A program made the translations under genes and the position numbers. Below, piece after piece: positions 1 through 12,515 of a stretch of DNA of 64,000 nt. The notes under the pieces were generated by a model. The model was not told the origin of the DNA and searched no databases. It saw only the letters and a program-made list of their open reading frames with translations. Location: assembly GCF_964355755.1 (NCBI RefSeq), contig NC_092670.1, positions 25,843,795 through 25,907,794 on the forward strand. Reading direction: 5' to 3'. Position 1 is the first letter of the stretch. Every line of letters starts with the position of its first letter. Origin of the DNA: Antedon mediterranea (lineage: Eukaryota; Echinodermata; Crinoidea; Comatulida; Antedonidae).

Positions 1-541
1 AATGAGTCAATGCATTGACTCATCAGCTTTTACTATTAAGAAAGTTTCTTCAACTTATGAAGCATTCTCGACTGAGACGTGAAAGGTCATAACTCAAACA
101 TCGCCATACTGCACTCATTTGCGAGATGGAAAAAAAAGAGGAGAAATTATGTTCACTTGATATTATTTTTGTTTGGTATTATGATCAAAAAGGATTAGAA
201 CGTCGTGCCTTCACAAAAGTTAATATATTGAGCTAAATGTCATCTTAATATCCTATTTTTATTATATGACAATTTCCAATTGTATTACCTTATGATAATG
301 ATAATGATGATGACAATTTATATGTTTATGTTAAGTAAAAAAAAAATATTGATCGTTGTAAGTACTTTACCTACGTATTTAAACGTACATATAAATAAGA
401 TAATCACATATTCTACAGTATTCCTAGTTATCTAATCTTTTCAACTTTTTGAAGTTATTGAATAACCAGAATAATATTTATTTTGTCTCCAAATAAATGT
501 TTTTCAAAATTTACTTAGTATAGTTATCCTTAATATCAAAA
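1..541. other. AT-rich non-coding sequence, nothing recognised
   Basis: I see no coding exon, RNA gene or recognisable repeat here. It lies upstream of the BEL/Pao element and may belong to the 5' region or a large intron of the ZP-domain gene. Confidence 0.4.
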
Positions 542-1098
542 TGTACTGTAGTTAGTCCACTAGTCAATTTTAACTTTAATTGTTACTATGCTTATTGCTG
601 GTTTCGACCCCGGTACCACATTGTATTCTCAGTTTGGACATTTCAATACATTGGCTTGATTTGTACATTGTATATATTGTATTAGTACTACAGTAGCATT
701 CACTGAGAGAAGTCCACAAGTTTTTATATTCTTTTTGATTGCAAGTACCAATTATTTTTAATCTTTGGTGTGTCTCTATTTGAGAATCACAGTGTGTGAG
801 TAATTTTATCATTGATGCCTTTATCTTTGTTGACAATTATTTATAACAATTATATAGTACAGTATCTCTATTAAAGATATTATTTAATTTAGAATAGTAT
901 AGATAGCAGTTAAATTTGCATACGTTTTCATTTTCGCTTGAACAGCTAGATACAATGTTTGTACGCTGTATTGATATTTTTAATGTAGACGTCTAGATAA
1001 CGTTTGTTGTAATCCTCCACAGTTATACCAATACAATATAATACGATACGAATGCACCTCTAATAAACGTGTCTTATTTGGTTATTTGCTACTTCGGT
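542..1098 (+). repeat. 5' LTR of a decayed BEL/Pao retrotransposon
   Basis: The stretch starting TGTACTGTAGTTAGTCCACT recurs at 4248-4455. Both copies share the blocks CGGTACCACA, GGCTTGATTTGTACATTGTA, GTAGCATTCA and GAGAGAAGTCCAC. The two copies flank the pol remnant in direct orientation, as LTRs do. A TAATAAA signal at about 1060 and the sequence GGTAACA near 1098 suggest the end, but the right boundary is uncertain because the other LTR is truncated. Similarity may reach slightly left of 542, to about 488. Confidence 0.6.
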
Positions 1099-4000
1099 AA
1101 CAGCAGAAGTAGCAGCCTACGGAGATCATTTAGACCTCCAGGCCGCACCACAAGTTTATCTGAACGTCATGGGTCTTCCGCCTCCTCAGAGTTCGGCTCA
1201 ACGCAAGAAAACTATGTGACCGGACATTTCACAACCATCCCACAACGGCAATCCATGCAGTTACCAACAACTCTGTCGACCATTCCAGTCTCCAAGCAGT
1301 TGATGCATTAACAAAAAATCACCTTATGCTGAAAGAGCTTGTGGCTTTAGGTCTTCTAAAATTGAATGACAAGACAGCCAACTAAAGACATTTGAAGGCA
1401 ACGTTCAAGAGAATCACCAATGACCCAAGTGGTTTGGGGAACAGTCATTACAACTTGCGATGCCTTTTAGAGCAATCAATGTAAATAATCCCGAGAAATG
1501 TTTACATGGTATGGGAAAATCTGGACAAAACGAATGGTGCTCCAGAAGTATATTGAAAGGGATCTACTCAAACGACTTGAAGAATTCCCAAAGTTTCAAC
1601 TCAGGGACCAGCTAAAGCTTAAACACCTTCTTCTTGAAGTAAACTGTGCAAAAGAAGGACTGTACTCCGGATTACTGTCACTGAACTTAGCACATGGTGT
1701 AAATACGATAATTACGATAGTTAAAAATCTCCTGTATCAACTCCACAGCAAGATTTTTCTGCTCCAACCTCACAGCAAGACGGCGAGGAGAGGGAAGATG
1801 GAGTCAATCCTTCACTCTCACCGCTTGTACTAAAGTGTACACAAACATTCCCGGCGGACGTTCATGTTCCAAAATTTGCAAGGTGTTGATATATCTTCCC
1901 AGAAAACCGTGAAGCTGAGGCGCTTATGGTTACCAAAGTAATGGAACATTAACTAAAGCACAATTATTTGACCACTTCCGGAACACATCAAATGTAGTAC
2001 AAGCACACAAAGTCAGAGAACAGATAAATGGCCCAGACGATGCTCCTTACGCTCAACGACTGGGTAGGCTGGGTAATTGTCAGCGAAACATATTTAGACG
2101 AAGTTCAACTGTCACTGCAGCAAATCAATGTATATACGGCGATTGTGACACAATTCCCAGTCTGCCCTAATGCGATTCACTTGAGCGAGCAAAACGGGGA
2201 CAACGAGCCTAAAACAGTAGTTAAGGTTGGAGAAAACGATGATAAGCCTGCAATGTCTATTGAGGATCGTCAGTTCATTAGTGGACAATGATGCATTAAG
2301 GGATGACAAGGGTTGTTGGGTAGCTCCTCTACCATTCAAGCCGTTAAGCCAACCTCTACCGGACAATCGTGATCTGGCTCAATGAAGATTTAATAGTTTG
2401 TACAAAATATAATACAAATTTATCTAAGAAACCGGAACAGAAGAAACAATTCATCAACATGCTAAAAAACCGACACGCAGAAGTAGCACCGCCCATAGAT
2501 GAAGGAAAAGGACGATGGTACCTCCCAATTTTTGGAGTTTATCACCAACATAAACCAGGCAAAATAAGGGTGGTGTTTTAGAGTGGAAAGGTGTGTCTCT
2601 CAACAAAGTTGTTGAGGTCAGGACCACTCAACAACTCCTCAAAGGCATTGACAACGAAGTAATTGATTACCGAATGAAAGTTCACGTATTTGGTAACAGT
2701 TAGTAACAATCACCGTCAGTTTCTATCTATTGTATGGGCAGAACAAATAATATGAAGAAAAATGTGGTTCAGACGCAAGCCAGCATATTTTGCGTAATGT
2801 TTACGTTGATGACGGACTAACATCATTACCTACCGCTGAAGAAGCAATTGCATTACCAAAAAACAGTGGACAAGTAATTCTTGCATTGTACAAAGCAGAC
2901 AAGGCAAAAGGCTTGCAAAATATCAATCTTAAAAGTCATCTACGATGCCAACGAAGTATCGGGGTCTCATGGAACTTGGACACAGACAGCTTCACTTTCA
3001 AGATATTAGCGCAAAAGAATGATGAATACACAAGAAGGGGAGTTTTGTCTGTGGTCAACAGCCTATTTGACCCATTGGGTCTTGCATCACCAATCACTCT
3101 ACAAGGAAAAAGCTGGAGCTCATTAAATTCTGCACGCACCACCAGTGACATACGGAAGGCTAGGAACATTATAGTTCAGACTGTCAAGACAGAAGTCGTC
3201 CAAGACGAAATGTCAAACCTCCAATCAGGAAGACCAATCCCAAAGATTACCATACAGAAATTAGCTCCATTTATTGGAAAAGACGGTCTTCTTAGAATAG
3301 GAGGACGGACACCACGATCAGACTCTGACTATGACCACAAACATCCATTAATTTTACCAGCATCAAATTATGTGTCAAGCTTTATTGTGAGGTTCTATCA
3401 CCACAAAGTTTGTCACCAGGGTTGAAACATCACGGAAGTGGCTATACGATAAGGTGGATATTGGATCATCAGTGGTAAGCGACTTGTCTCTTCAATTGCA
3501 TGACCTGCAGGGAATCAAGGGGTAAATTAGAGACCAATTGATCGTCTCTCATTATCGCCACCATTCACAAGTGTCGGAATAGATGTATTTGGTCCCAAAT
3601 AAATAACAAATAATAACACGACAAACCAAAGGTGGCAGTGCCGACAGCAAACGATGGGCAGTTATGTTTGCTTGTATTTCGTCTTGGGCTGTCACATCGA
3701 GGTATTGTAATCGATGTCGTCTTCAAGTTTAATACATGCTCTTTGCTGATTCTTTTCTATTCGTGGACCGATCCGATCAGACAGATTTTCGTCGGTGCGG
3801 CAAAAGAACTTAATCTGTAAATCGCAAATCGCTACAGAAAAGAGGCTACAAGTGGATTTTTAATCCACCCCACGCATCCCACACTCGTGGCGGAAGTCAT
3901 AGACATAATGAACTCAAGATCTCTAGTACCTGTATCAACGAACCCTGATGATCCAACCATACTTACACCTACCATGCTCCTCGCCCAAAAACGTGACCGC

Positions 4001-4247
4001 AGTTTAAAAACCTGTAGGGAACTTCGACCGACCTCAACCAAGCGTACACCTCATAATGGAAGCATGCAGTGAACAGGCCAGTAACAATAGTCGAGCGTTC
4101 CCGAGTGTGGATGGAAAGATAAGGAGAGTTGAATTGACGACGTGGAAAGATGGCGAAAACAGAAAGTATACTATAACCATTTCTGATCTTGTACTTGTGG
4201 ACAGAGGACAATTAATGGCATTTTTTCTTCAAATAAATGTCTTTAAA
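1099..4247 (+). pseudogene. BEL/Pao gag-pol remnant (RT, RNase H, integrase)
   Basis: This is the decayed internal region of a BEL/Pao LTR retrotransposon, read in several frames. In order it shows a possible gag-like stretch (about 1500-2290), the start of the reverse transcriptase (2420-2580, with WYLPIFGVYH and KIRVVF), the RT active-site motif YVDD (about 2805), the Pao RNase H lead-in (VVNSLFDPLGLASPITLQGK, 3051-3110), the integrase zinc-binding region (HPLILPASNY, then HHKVCHQG, 3340-3424), the integrase core (PPFTSVGIDVFGP, about 3560; FVGAAKEL, about 3790) and an integrase C-terminal stretch (VELTTWKDG, 4128-4155). Stops and frameshifts are frequent. The RT between 2581 and 2790 is collapsed: the part between the KIRVVF block and YVDD is mostly missing, so the element cannot be active. 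Related elements usually run 6-8 kb, so this copy is shortened. Confidence 0.85.
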
Positions 4248-4455
4248 AATGTACTGTAGTTAGTCCACTAGTTATTACCTCGGTACCACACTGTTTTCTC
4301 ATTATGGGCACTTTTTTTAGGTTTGGATTATCTATTATTAAATAACTTGGCTTGATTTGTACATTGTATATACAGTATTAGTACTGCAGTAGCATTCATT
4401 GAGAGAAGTCCACCAGTTATTATATTCTTTTTGATTGCAAGTTTCAATTCTTTTT
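4248..4455 (+). repeat. 3' LTR of the BEL/Pao element, truncated
   Basis: It matches the first 200 or so bases of the 542-1098 LTR, with indels. The match stops at about 4455, where the hairpin-ended repeat begins with TTTTTAGTCGCG. The rest of the LTR is missing, so the repeat insertion or a later deletion removed it. Confidence 0.65.
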
Positions 4456-4760
4456 AGTCGCGTACAACGCGACTCTAGCCCACTATGTCGGTCGGTAAAC
4501 ACTGCATATTGAACTTTAAAAACGTTATTTTTAAAATTGAAAGAATGGATTTACACATTCATCGCATCGGACCTCGTGCAATGTGCTACCGTACCATTAA
4601 AAAAATGGAAAATCTGATTAAAACGGCCTCAAATTACGCTATAACACGTTGCTTCCAGGACCCCACCTTGGCGCCCCTGCCCCCAGCCTAGTGATGCTTG
4701 CTTCACTCGCATAGCCCCCGTCGGGGGAATTTAGATCCTGGTGCCATCGCTGTTACTATT
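4452..4760. repeat. Hairpin-ended repeat fragment joined to a hAT-family fragment
   Basis: 4452-4500 starts with the hairpin TAGTCGCG-TACAA-CGCGACT and TATGTCGGTCGG, as in the unclassified repeat at 42125. 4505-4757 matches the right part of the hAT-type element at 16515-18117: shared blocks include AAAATCTGATTAAAA, GACCTCAAAT-type sequence, CCTAGTGATGCT, TCGCATAGCCCCC and AGATCCTGG. It is a 5'-truncated copy. Together with the truncated LTR this is a composite repeat junction. No coding potential is supported. Confidence 0.6.
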
Positions 4761-4975
4761 AAACTCTACATTCGTGATAACCATAATAAAGTTTATAATT
4801 AACACATTGTTATTGTGTAAGGAATCAAGTAAATTGAATCTTAGTATAGGTATGGGTATAATTGGAGAGACAGATATGTCAATATCTTGTTCACAACAGT
4901 CAATGACATAGACAATCCTATCATCTAATAATCACATTTTAAATGTGTAAACTTTATTATTTCAATCTCTTTTAG

Positions 4976-7900
4976 CCGGAAGCTGTGTCGGACCCAAAGT
5001 TGATGGGCCTAGTTGCGATATTATTAGAGTTGGCGAAAGATGGACAGGAACCATTGTCGCCAAAATTGATCCTAAATCAGACGCCAATAAGTAAATAAAT
5101 GTTGATATTTCAAATGTGTATGCATTACGGTATTCAAGTACTTGTACACCCATGACCAACATTTATGTTATTTTAGTTAAAGATGTATTGTCCCTGAAAA
5201 AATAATTCTTACAACATTTTTTGTTGAATATTCCATTTTAGTGTAACATAATAATTATCCACTTTGACCAAAAATTGGATCGAAAAAAAAATATATTTAC
5301 CTGAAAAAATTTAAAGAAAAAATGGTCAAATTGGCTGCCAGCCAATGGATTTTTGGTTGAAATTAACCATTTATTTTGTCATTTTATAAGTGAAAACATG
5401 ATTTTTTTAAATTTTTTTTTCTATGGAAGTGATTAACTTGATTAAAACTACAAAATAACATATTCAAAGTCTGATTGAATTAATCTTCATTTTTCATGTT
5501 TTTGGGGGACAATACATCTTTAAAAGTTAGTTTAAATTAGAAGGTCTATTTAAATAAACAAGTAACAACTCAAAGACATAATGCATATTTAGACATTTTT
5601 AGATCAAACGGATACATTGTTAATTATAGACTTAAATTCCATGTCTTAGCCATTACTTATTTTATGATTTGTATTAACCTAAATAACGATAGAATTTTAC
5701 TTATATAATAGTATACTTTGCTTTATAGCGTTATTGGACTTCCTATGAGCCCACCTGACGGTATGACCAAGCGATATGTTCGTCCACCACCAGACAAGAA
5801 GGTTGTGGCACAGCTATCATACTCATCAAACCGACCAAGAACAGTTTCTTATTGTTACTCTGGTCTAGATAACAACTGGTAAGGGAAAATTGAATTTATA
5901 CATACATCATTAAAATCACACATTCTACAAATCCAAATAAAATCGACATTCTATATGGAATGTGTTGCAGTTTGAAACTATTTTAAACTTTCATCATATA
6001 AATAATATTACAGGACTAAAATGTATCTAAAAATGTGACGTATATAATAAAGTATTCTGTTTTATTGCTCTCTGTCACTATAGGATACAAAGTGATCCAG
6101 TGTGTGGGAGAATTATTGTCTCCAGTAAGTACACTATCATGTTTTAAACATACAAATCATATCTCACAATCATACATCCTTTAGAAAACCACGAAATGGT
6201 TGTAAAAATATCAGTTCAATGATTACACACCAACAAACAAATATTTTTGCCCCGATAAGGTCTGAGGGTATAATTCACTTGGTTATAATACAGGAAAGTA
6301 CTATAAAACCGTTACGTTAAAATTGTCACCGTGTAGCGTACGGTACTGAAATATATTTAGGCCTAAAATTAAATAACATCTGCTTAAAAATTGTGATTTT
6401 TATTTTCAAATTAAATTTTTAATAAATTAGACAAATTACCAAAAGCAACCGAAGACGTACAACCTGCAAGGATTCTTCCACTGCAGTCGACACCAGGACC
6501 TGGAACTCAATTTGGCAAGAATCCTCCAGCAACATGGAAAGTCAAGTTCAACAAACCAGTAATGTTATACTTTTTAGTACTGTATTAAGATATTACACTT
6601 TTTTGTCCTATTTCCCTTTTTTGTTAAGGACATACTTATTTTACAAACATATTATATTCATATTTCCACTTTCCACACAAAAAAAGATTTGTCTACATTA
6701 CCGTATTCAATTTTGTATGAGGTTTTTTTCAAATAATATAGATCGAACGCCCAGAGCACGCAGCTTACATCAAGATTGTAGAAATTGGACGAAAAGGTCA
6801 GAAGACTATCGCAAAATATGATGTTAAAAATAGTAATCAGGTTACGTTAATGGGTGATACCGCAAGATTTAGACCACCACTGAATAAACTAAAAGACGGC
6901 GTGATGTACTCAATTCAAGTTGAAGCTGGTACCGGATTGGTCTACTATAAAGATCCATGTGGCAACGCACCAGCTGCAAAACCAAATGATGAGTCTATGT
7001 GGGTATTTGGTACGCAAGCCTGTACGCCCGCTGCTCCACCCAAAGTTGTCAAAGGCGGTTCTTTTCCAAGACCTGATATCAAGATTGACGGAGAAGAAAC
7101 TTGGACCATTAAATTTAACAAAGAAGTAAGCCAATGGTGTTATCGCCCTAATTGTCTGAACATTTTCTATGTAGTAATAAAATTCAATGAAATACAATTT
7201 AAAAACAATGAAATAGGGTAAATTTATTGAAGTAAATTTTTATATGCGCTGTTCTTATATAGATTGAGCGACCGACTTCAACGGCTTTTGTTACCGTGGT
7301 GGAGTTGACCAGAAACGGAGAGAGGGAAGTTGCTAGACTTGATGCAAAAAACAGAAACCAGGTTATATTTCCAAATTATGACAAAACAATTATTAACGTG
7401 CGAGCACCATTAAATGTTTTGGAAGATGGTAATGTTTATGAACTGAGAGTAGAGAGTGGCGTAGCTGTTAGCTTCAACCCGAATACATGCCGAAATGAAC
7501 TTTCAAGAAAACCATCTGCGAGAGCAGCATGGACCTTTAAAACACGTAAGTTAAATTTAAAAAATTATAAAGCTTAGCCCTATCAAACTATATTAATTTT
7601 AAAAATCGTAGTACGTGTATCGAAAGAAAGAAAGAACCGTCCTCATACAACACGATCGAAGAAGTCTAGACAAAGTTAACAGAAAAGTTATTTTCATTTC
7701 AACAGCACCTCCACCAGTTCCGTATGTAGATTGCCAAGATTATAAAATGACATTCTATGTGCCAATTAGACTAGCGAAAGGTATTGCAGCCAGATTCCTT
7801 CATTTGCATGATCCTAACTGTGTTGCTACAAGAATCAATGCTACCCACATAGCAGTTATGACATATTATGATGAGTGTGGAACCGTACAAAAGGTATATT

Positions 7901-9685
7901 TTATTTAGTGTATAATTAATCATTTATATTTTAGAATGCTATTTTGAAATGCTAATTAAAATTGCCAGCAATCCGCAATAATATTAAAATAAACTACGTT
8001 ATAAATGTAAAAATAACACTATTAGTGATAGCATAATTATATTTCTACTTTGTCTGCTACAGACAATAACATCAGATATTACAAGATATGCAAATACACT
8101 TCGGAACGACGCAGAGCCGGTTATGAGAGGTGCGCCAGTTACTCGCCGTCAACACAACGTTGAGTTAAGATACATGTGTGAAGTGACAGGAACTAAACTG
8201 GACAGGATGTTTAATCCGAACACCGGTGTACAGTCCGACAAGTACAGAAATAATGGTAATATGAACACATATCTTGAGATGTATCCAACAGCACAATTCA
8301 TCAATCCATACACGTCACCACCAAACGTTACATTTGAACAGACGTTGTATTTTGCTGGCCATGCCTATGATACGAACAAGGTTCTGGAGATTGAAAGCTG
8401 TCGGGCTACGAGTAAAGACAAAACCTGTACCAAATTTGACATTCCTTATGTCATGATTTCAGATGGGTAAATATGGTTTCTCAGTTATGACGAATTATTG
8501 ACATTGATGTATAAACGGTGAACAAACGTACGAAACTTTATGACAATGACTAGTTTTGGATTCAAATTAATTACTATTTTTGTTTTGTAACGATATTGAT
8601 GTTGACGATTTATCGTGCGTGTGTGCGTGTGTGTGTGATGAAAAAAGAAAAGAAATAAAGTAAAGTTTCATCTCCATTTTGTTACTTACTCCATTGATTT
8701 CAATATTATTGGCTATCACAAACTAAAAAATGGGCTAATAGCCTACTGATTACTGACTAACGCATGCATATTTACTAAAATAATACGTACCTTTTATTTA
8801 GATGTCCACTCGATCCAACATTACTGTTCTTGAATACGCCAGGTACATACACGAAAAGATTCTCGATGTCAACTCTGGCCCTGATCAACAAAGGAATGGA
8901 ACACAACGTAAGGATACAATGAATAACATCTATTTATTTCTTAGGAACCCTCAGTTGACGAATACGAAACATGGCAGTAACAGCGACCATAGTAACTATG
9001 ACAGACATTCAATAATAACATTTTGAACATTGATTGTAGAATATAGGACGGAGACAAAAGACAATAACCCACATTATCAACAATATTTAACCTCTACTAA
9101 CAAATATATTATATAACATTGCTAACCTTAAGACAAAATAAAAAAGGCTTGATGAGTATCATACGTTAGTACATTACTGTAACATCAAAGTTATTAACAA
9201 AGATTGAACGAGGATCATTTCGACAGTTTTTTATCAATAACAATTGTATTACCAAGGTGAAAATGATACAGACTTAGTGGAAATGTAAATGAATTAACAA
9301 TTCCAAGTTGTTCTTTACGTTTAGGACGCAGACAGGCTAACTATGACAACTTACGATTATATCTGTTATTCTGTTATTGTAAATAGCGTGACGAAACCGT
9401 TTCAGAGCCGTCGGAGTGGGGTTGACACTGGAAGAAGTTTAAATAAGATCATCATTGTTTTAAATTTCTCTATTCTATTGTTAGGTGATTGTTAAATGCC
9501 GCATGGTGGCTTGTGATGCTTCAAATATGCACGAATGTGACCGAATTCGGAGGTCACGTGACTTGTGCATGTTGGGTAATGCAGATTTTGGTGAAATGGC
9601 ACCTGCCTATGTTCCACCAGCGGAGTCAATGAAACGTAATTATAGCCAGAAACCTAGTGGGCATATATTAGATTTCAGTAGATGA
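4976..9685 (+). CDS. Secreted ZP-domain protein with two Ig-like modules (3' ten exons)
   Basis: Ten exons join in frame with GT-AG borders: 4976-5090, 5729-5878, 6084-6124, 6431-6558, 6742-7125, 7263-7545, 7706-7893, 8063-8466, 8802-8907 and 9485-9685 (stop TGA). They give 665 codons. The N-terminal part is Cys-containing (GPSCDII...). Two modules of about 95 residues follow, sharing KFNK(P/E)IERP, a KN-NQV block, PLN-L-DG-VY, and an ending W-F-T. This layout resembles bacterial Ig-like Big_5/SbsA domains. Exons 7-10 encode a ZP domain: ZP-N has YVDCQDYKMTFYVPIRLAKG, a DPNC block and YYDECG; ZP-C has LRYMCEV, CPLDPTLLFLN and VIVKCRMVACDA followed by further Cys. No membrane segment follows, so the protein is probably secreted and polymerises in an extracellular matrix. 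The first exon, with start and signal peptide, was not found. The ZP call is firm; the Ig-like call is inferred from pattern. Confidence 0.85.
5177..5523. mobile_element. MITE with TTAA target-site duplication (copy 1)
   Basis: TTAA at 5177-5180 and again at 5520-5523 flank a 339-bp AT-rich element whose ends are inverted: AGATGTATTGTCCC at the left and the complement of GGGACAATACATCT at the right. A second member lies at 22292-22765, also between TTAA words. TTAA duplication is the hallmark of piggyBac-type transposition. There is no coding capacity, so this is a non-autonomous copy inside an intron of the ZP gene. Confidence 0.75.
8613..8638. repeat. (GT)n-type microsatellite
   Basis: A short run of GTGTGCGTGTGTGTGTG in the intron before the ninth visible ZP exon. 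Confidence 0.7.
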
Positions 9686-11150
9686 TGATGATGTGATAAG
9701 AGATGAGAGTAGACCTACAGGAGGAAAGCATTTAGAGGAGAGAGCAATCAGGGTTCGATATGGTATACAGTACAGTAATAGTAGAAAACACAAAACCCAA
9801 TCGTAAAATTATCAAATTTCTAATTTAATAGCATTTTGGTTTTAAAAAATATAGTTATTTAACAAAAATCAGTGTCGAAACAATAATTGTTTATACGTCA
9901 TAACAGATAATTAAACCATTGTCCGGTTTGGTACAGGTTTTGCATTATTTATTTTGTTGAAAAATCAGACACTAATTATTCAATTATAACATTCAGTTCT
10001 AATCTAAAGTAACTTTCAAAAAAGAGACACGAATTATCTTATTCTAGTTGATAGGTTGACAGTTAAAAGTCAACTTAATTATTACTAAGTTTAAAAAAAT
10101 GTCACTATTATTATTCATTTTTTGTGCCAAATTGCAAACTTATACAAACATTGAATGTTCTTCACTAATTGTAGTTGATGTTTCACCAAATGGACAAGGG
10201 AACCAAAGAAGAAGGCAACGGCAACGAGGAAGAGGACAAAATACTGGATATAATCAAAAGGGTGGATCCGGTTCCAACGAAAATTAAACATAATTCGCGA
10301 TTCGCAAATCAGTCGAGTTATTGTATAGATGAGTCAAGTTCACGCTCTTCTTCGACGACACCTATACTAATAATGATATAGACACATACATTAGTATTGG
10401 TTTAGTTTGAATGTATCTTCCTTCTGACAAAATAAGCTTCTGATCATGGCTATTTCATCATTTGCTTACTAAGGACATTGTTATTTGTCAGGTGTTCACT
10501 CTGGTAGACTTAATAGAGTTTAAATTAATTAATAGCAAGAGCAAAACTTATAATACTCTCGGTGGTTGTGTGTTCCAATCAGTATAATACAATAATTTGT
10601 GTATGTATATCAAGTTAAATCATACCCCCACCCAGTTAGCTACGTAACACATACGTTAAATATTTATTTAAATCAATGGAACGTGGCACTACTTTGTTGA
10701 CAGAACCTGACATTTTTTAACTGGAAATTGATTTGTAATCCTTATCCGCCGGTATACACATAAACAAAGAAAACATAGCGCTGCAATTTCTAATATTGTA
10801 GAGTATTATTAGTTTTTTCAGAGCTTATACTATAATAATTTTTAGTTCAAATGTAAAATTACCTCAGGGCTGTTCCCATTATTGATCTATTTTTAATTAC
10901 TACCAGAAGTGCCTAAATGAATATTAATGTGTTAAATATTGGTTTATAAAAAATATATGTAAGTTTAGATTCTAGCGTATTTAAGACGTCTACCTTGTTA
11001 GTATTTCCCTAATACACATACCTGATTTTATAAACTGAACTTTTTTATACGCATCCACCAGCAAGTAACTCGCCAATTACAGGATTGATAAACTATTTTA
11101 TAATTTATCGTGCTTATAAATTAAGTCTCATTTGAGGCTTAGGGAGTAGA
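9686..11150 (+). other. 3' UTR or downstream flank of the ZP gene
   Basis: No further required exon is seen after the ZP stop. An open segment with acceptor-like TTGTAG at about 10171 is discussed under findings. The remainder is AT-rich and unremarkable. I cannot place the polyadenylation site; AATAAA words occur, for example near 11413. Confidence 0.35.
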
Positions 11151-11285
11151 GTTGAAAGAGTCGTAGTTACAATCCTGCCATTAGGTCAGGGTTGAACCCC
11201 GCCACTAGGTCACGATTGAACCCTGGACCTTGGGATTGTGAGGCAAGTACGTTAACCACCAAGCTACTGCTCCACTACATATTTA
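11150..11285 (-). repeat. tRNA-derived SINE head (fragment)
   Basis: On the minus strand the sequence contains an A-box-like TAGCTTGGTGGTTAA and a B-box-like GGGTTCAATCG with tRNA-like spacing, followed by a partial second GGGTTCAACCC. The cloverleaf is not convincing, so this is a SINE head or tRNA pseudogene rather than a tRNA gene. Confidence 0.6.
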
Positions 11286-11638
11286 GAAAAGATTGCATCT
11301 TTCAGTTCGTCGAACCGTAGTATTATTAACATCTTTATAGTTCAATGTTTGCTTTGCTATATTATCATTTTGATTGTTTGCTTGTTCTAAATGTTATGTG
11401 CAATGATATCTAAATAAATGCTATTTACCTAAAATACTTTAGTTTTATTATTAGAGTTTTCTTTGTAGAGATGATTATATGTTAATTTGATACTACGAAC
11501 TTTGTCATAGCCTAGCAGGCGCGGATCTCGATATCGGGGCCTTCATTATTCAAATCTTTTAGAGAAAAGCACATGTACTCATAAAGGTCCATTTAATGTC
11601 ATTTTTTAACAAATTGTGTGAATATTCTGTGACAGCTA

Positions 11639-12515
11639 CTACCCTTGGACTTTTTAGACACTATAGTGACCATAGAAAATGGTACACTCAAAACTGACCT
11701 ATTCCGTAAGCGCACGGATAAAAATATGTACCTGCTTCCTACCAGTTGTCATCCCCGACACTGTTACCAAAAACATACCGTACAGTCAAGCATTACGTAT
11801 CTGATCTTTAGATTTAAATTTTCAGAATCGTACAGAAGAACTGAGCGGACATCTCCGAAATAGAAATTACAAGAAGGAATACATTGAAACTGCTATAAAG
11901 AAAGCAAACGATATTCCTCGATGTCAGACACTGACGTACAAACCACGTCAGCTGAATTCGACCAGAGTGCCATTGGTCACAACCTATCCCTACAGTAGGT
12001 TGCCTCCTACGGGCTATTATTGAGAAACATTATGCCCATTCTACAGTCCACAGAACGTCTCATGGCTGTTTTTCCGGAACCACCCATTATTGCGTCTCGT
12101 GATAGCCAGAATGTGTCACCTTTGCGGCAAAACTTGTTCATTGGTTGACTCTACTGAAAAATGTAAGAGTAACCAAACTGGCCGCATTTTTCGGAAAAGA
12201 CAATCAATTAATTGTCTAACAAAAAACGTCATTTATCTCATATACTGTAATATTTGTGGTAAACAGTATGTCGGGGAAACACAAAACACGCTCCGTATGA
12301 GAATGACACAGATCAGCTATCAAAACATCAAAGCTTGATCAACCTGTAGCCGAACATTTTATTTCAGCTGGTCACTCGATTAAAAAAAAAGTTATTGCAA
12401 TAGACCACGATGTCAAATGGAGCGACAAAACTCGCAAAGACAAAGAAAACTAGGAATTACTACTTAAAACCACAAAACCTTTTGGACTTAACATTAGGAA
12501 CATACTCCCAGATCG
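11639..12515 (+). pseudogene. Penelope-like element remnant (RT tail plus GIY-YIG endonuclease)
   Basis: The 5' part encodes FLDTIVTIENGTLKTDLFRK followed by TDKNMYLLP-SCHPRHC, the conserved C-terminal RT region of Penelope-like elements. Downstream, 12090-12330 encodes CHLCGKTC and then NVIYLIYCNICGKQYVGETQ, the GIY-YIG type endonuclease of this class with its zinc-finger-like Cys pairs. The frame ends with FGLNIRNILPDR and a stop at about 12518. Frameshifts separate the RT tail from the endonuclease. The 5' RT is missing. It lies directly next to the CR1-like LINE. Confidence 0.8.

Noticed and set aside
576-836. 86-codon minus-strand frame
   Set aside because: It lies within the BEL/Pao LTR and has no protein signature.
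11165-11280. Functional tRNA gene on the minus strand
   Set aside because: A- and B-box-like words are there, but acceptor and anticodon stems do not pair.
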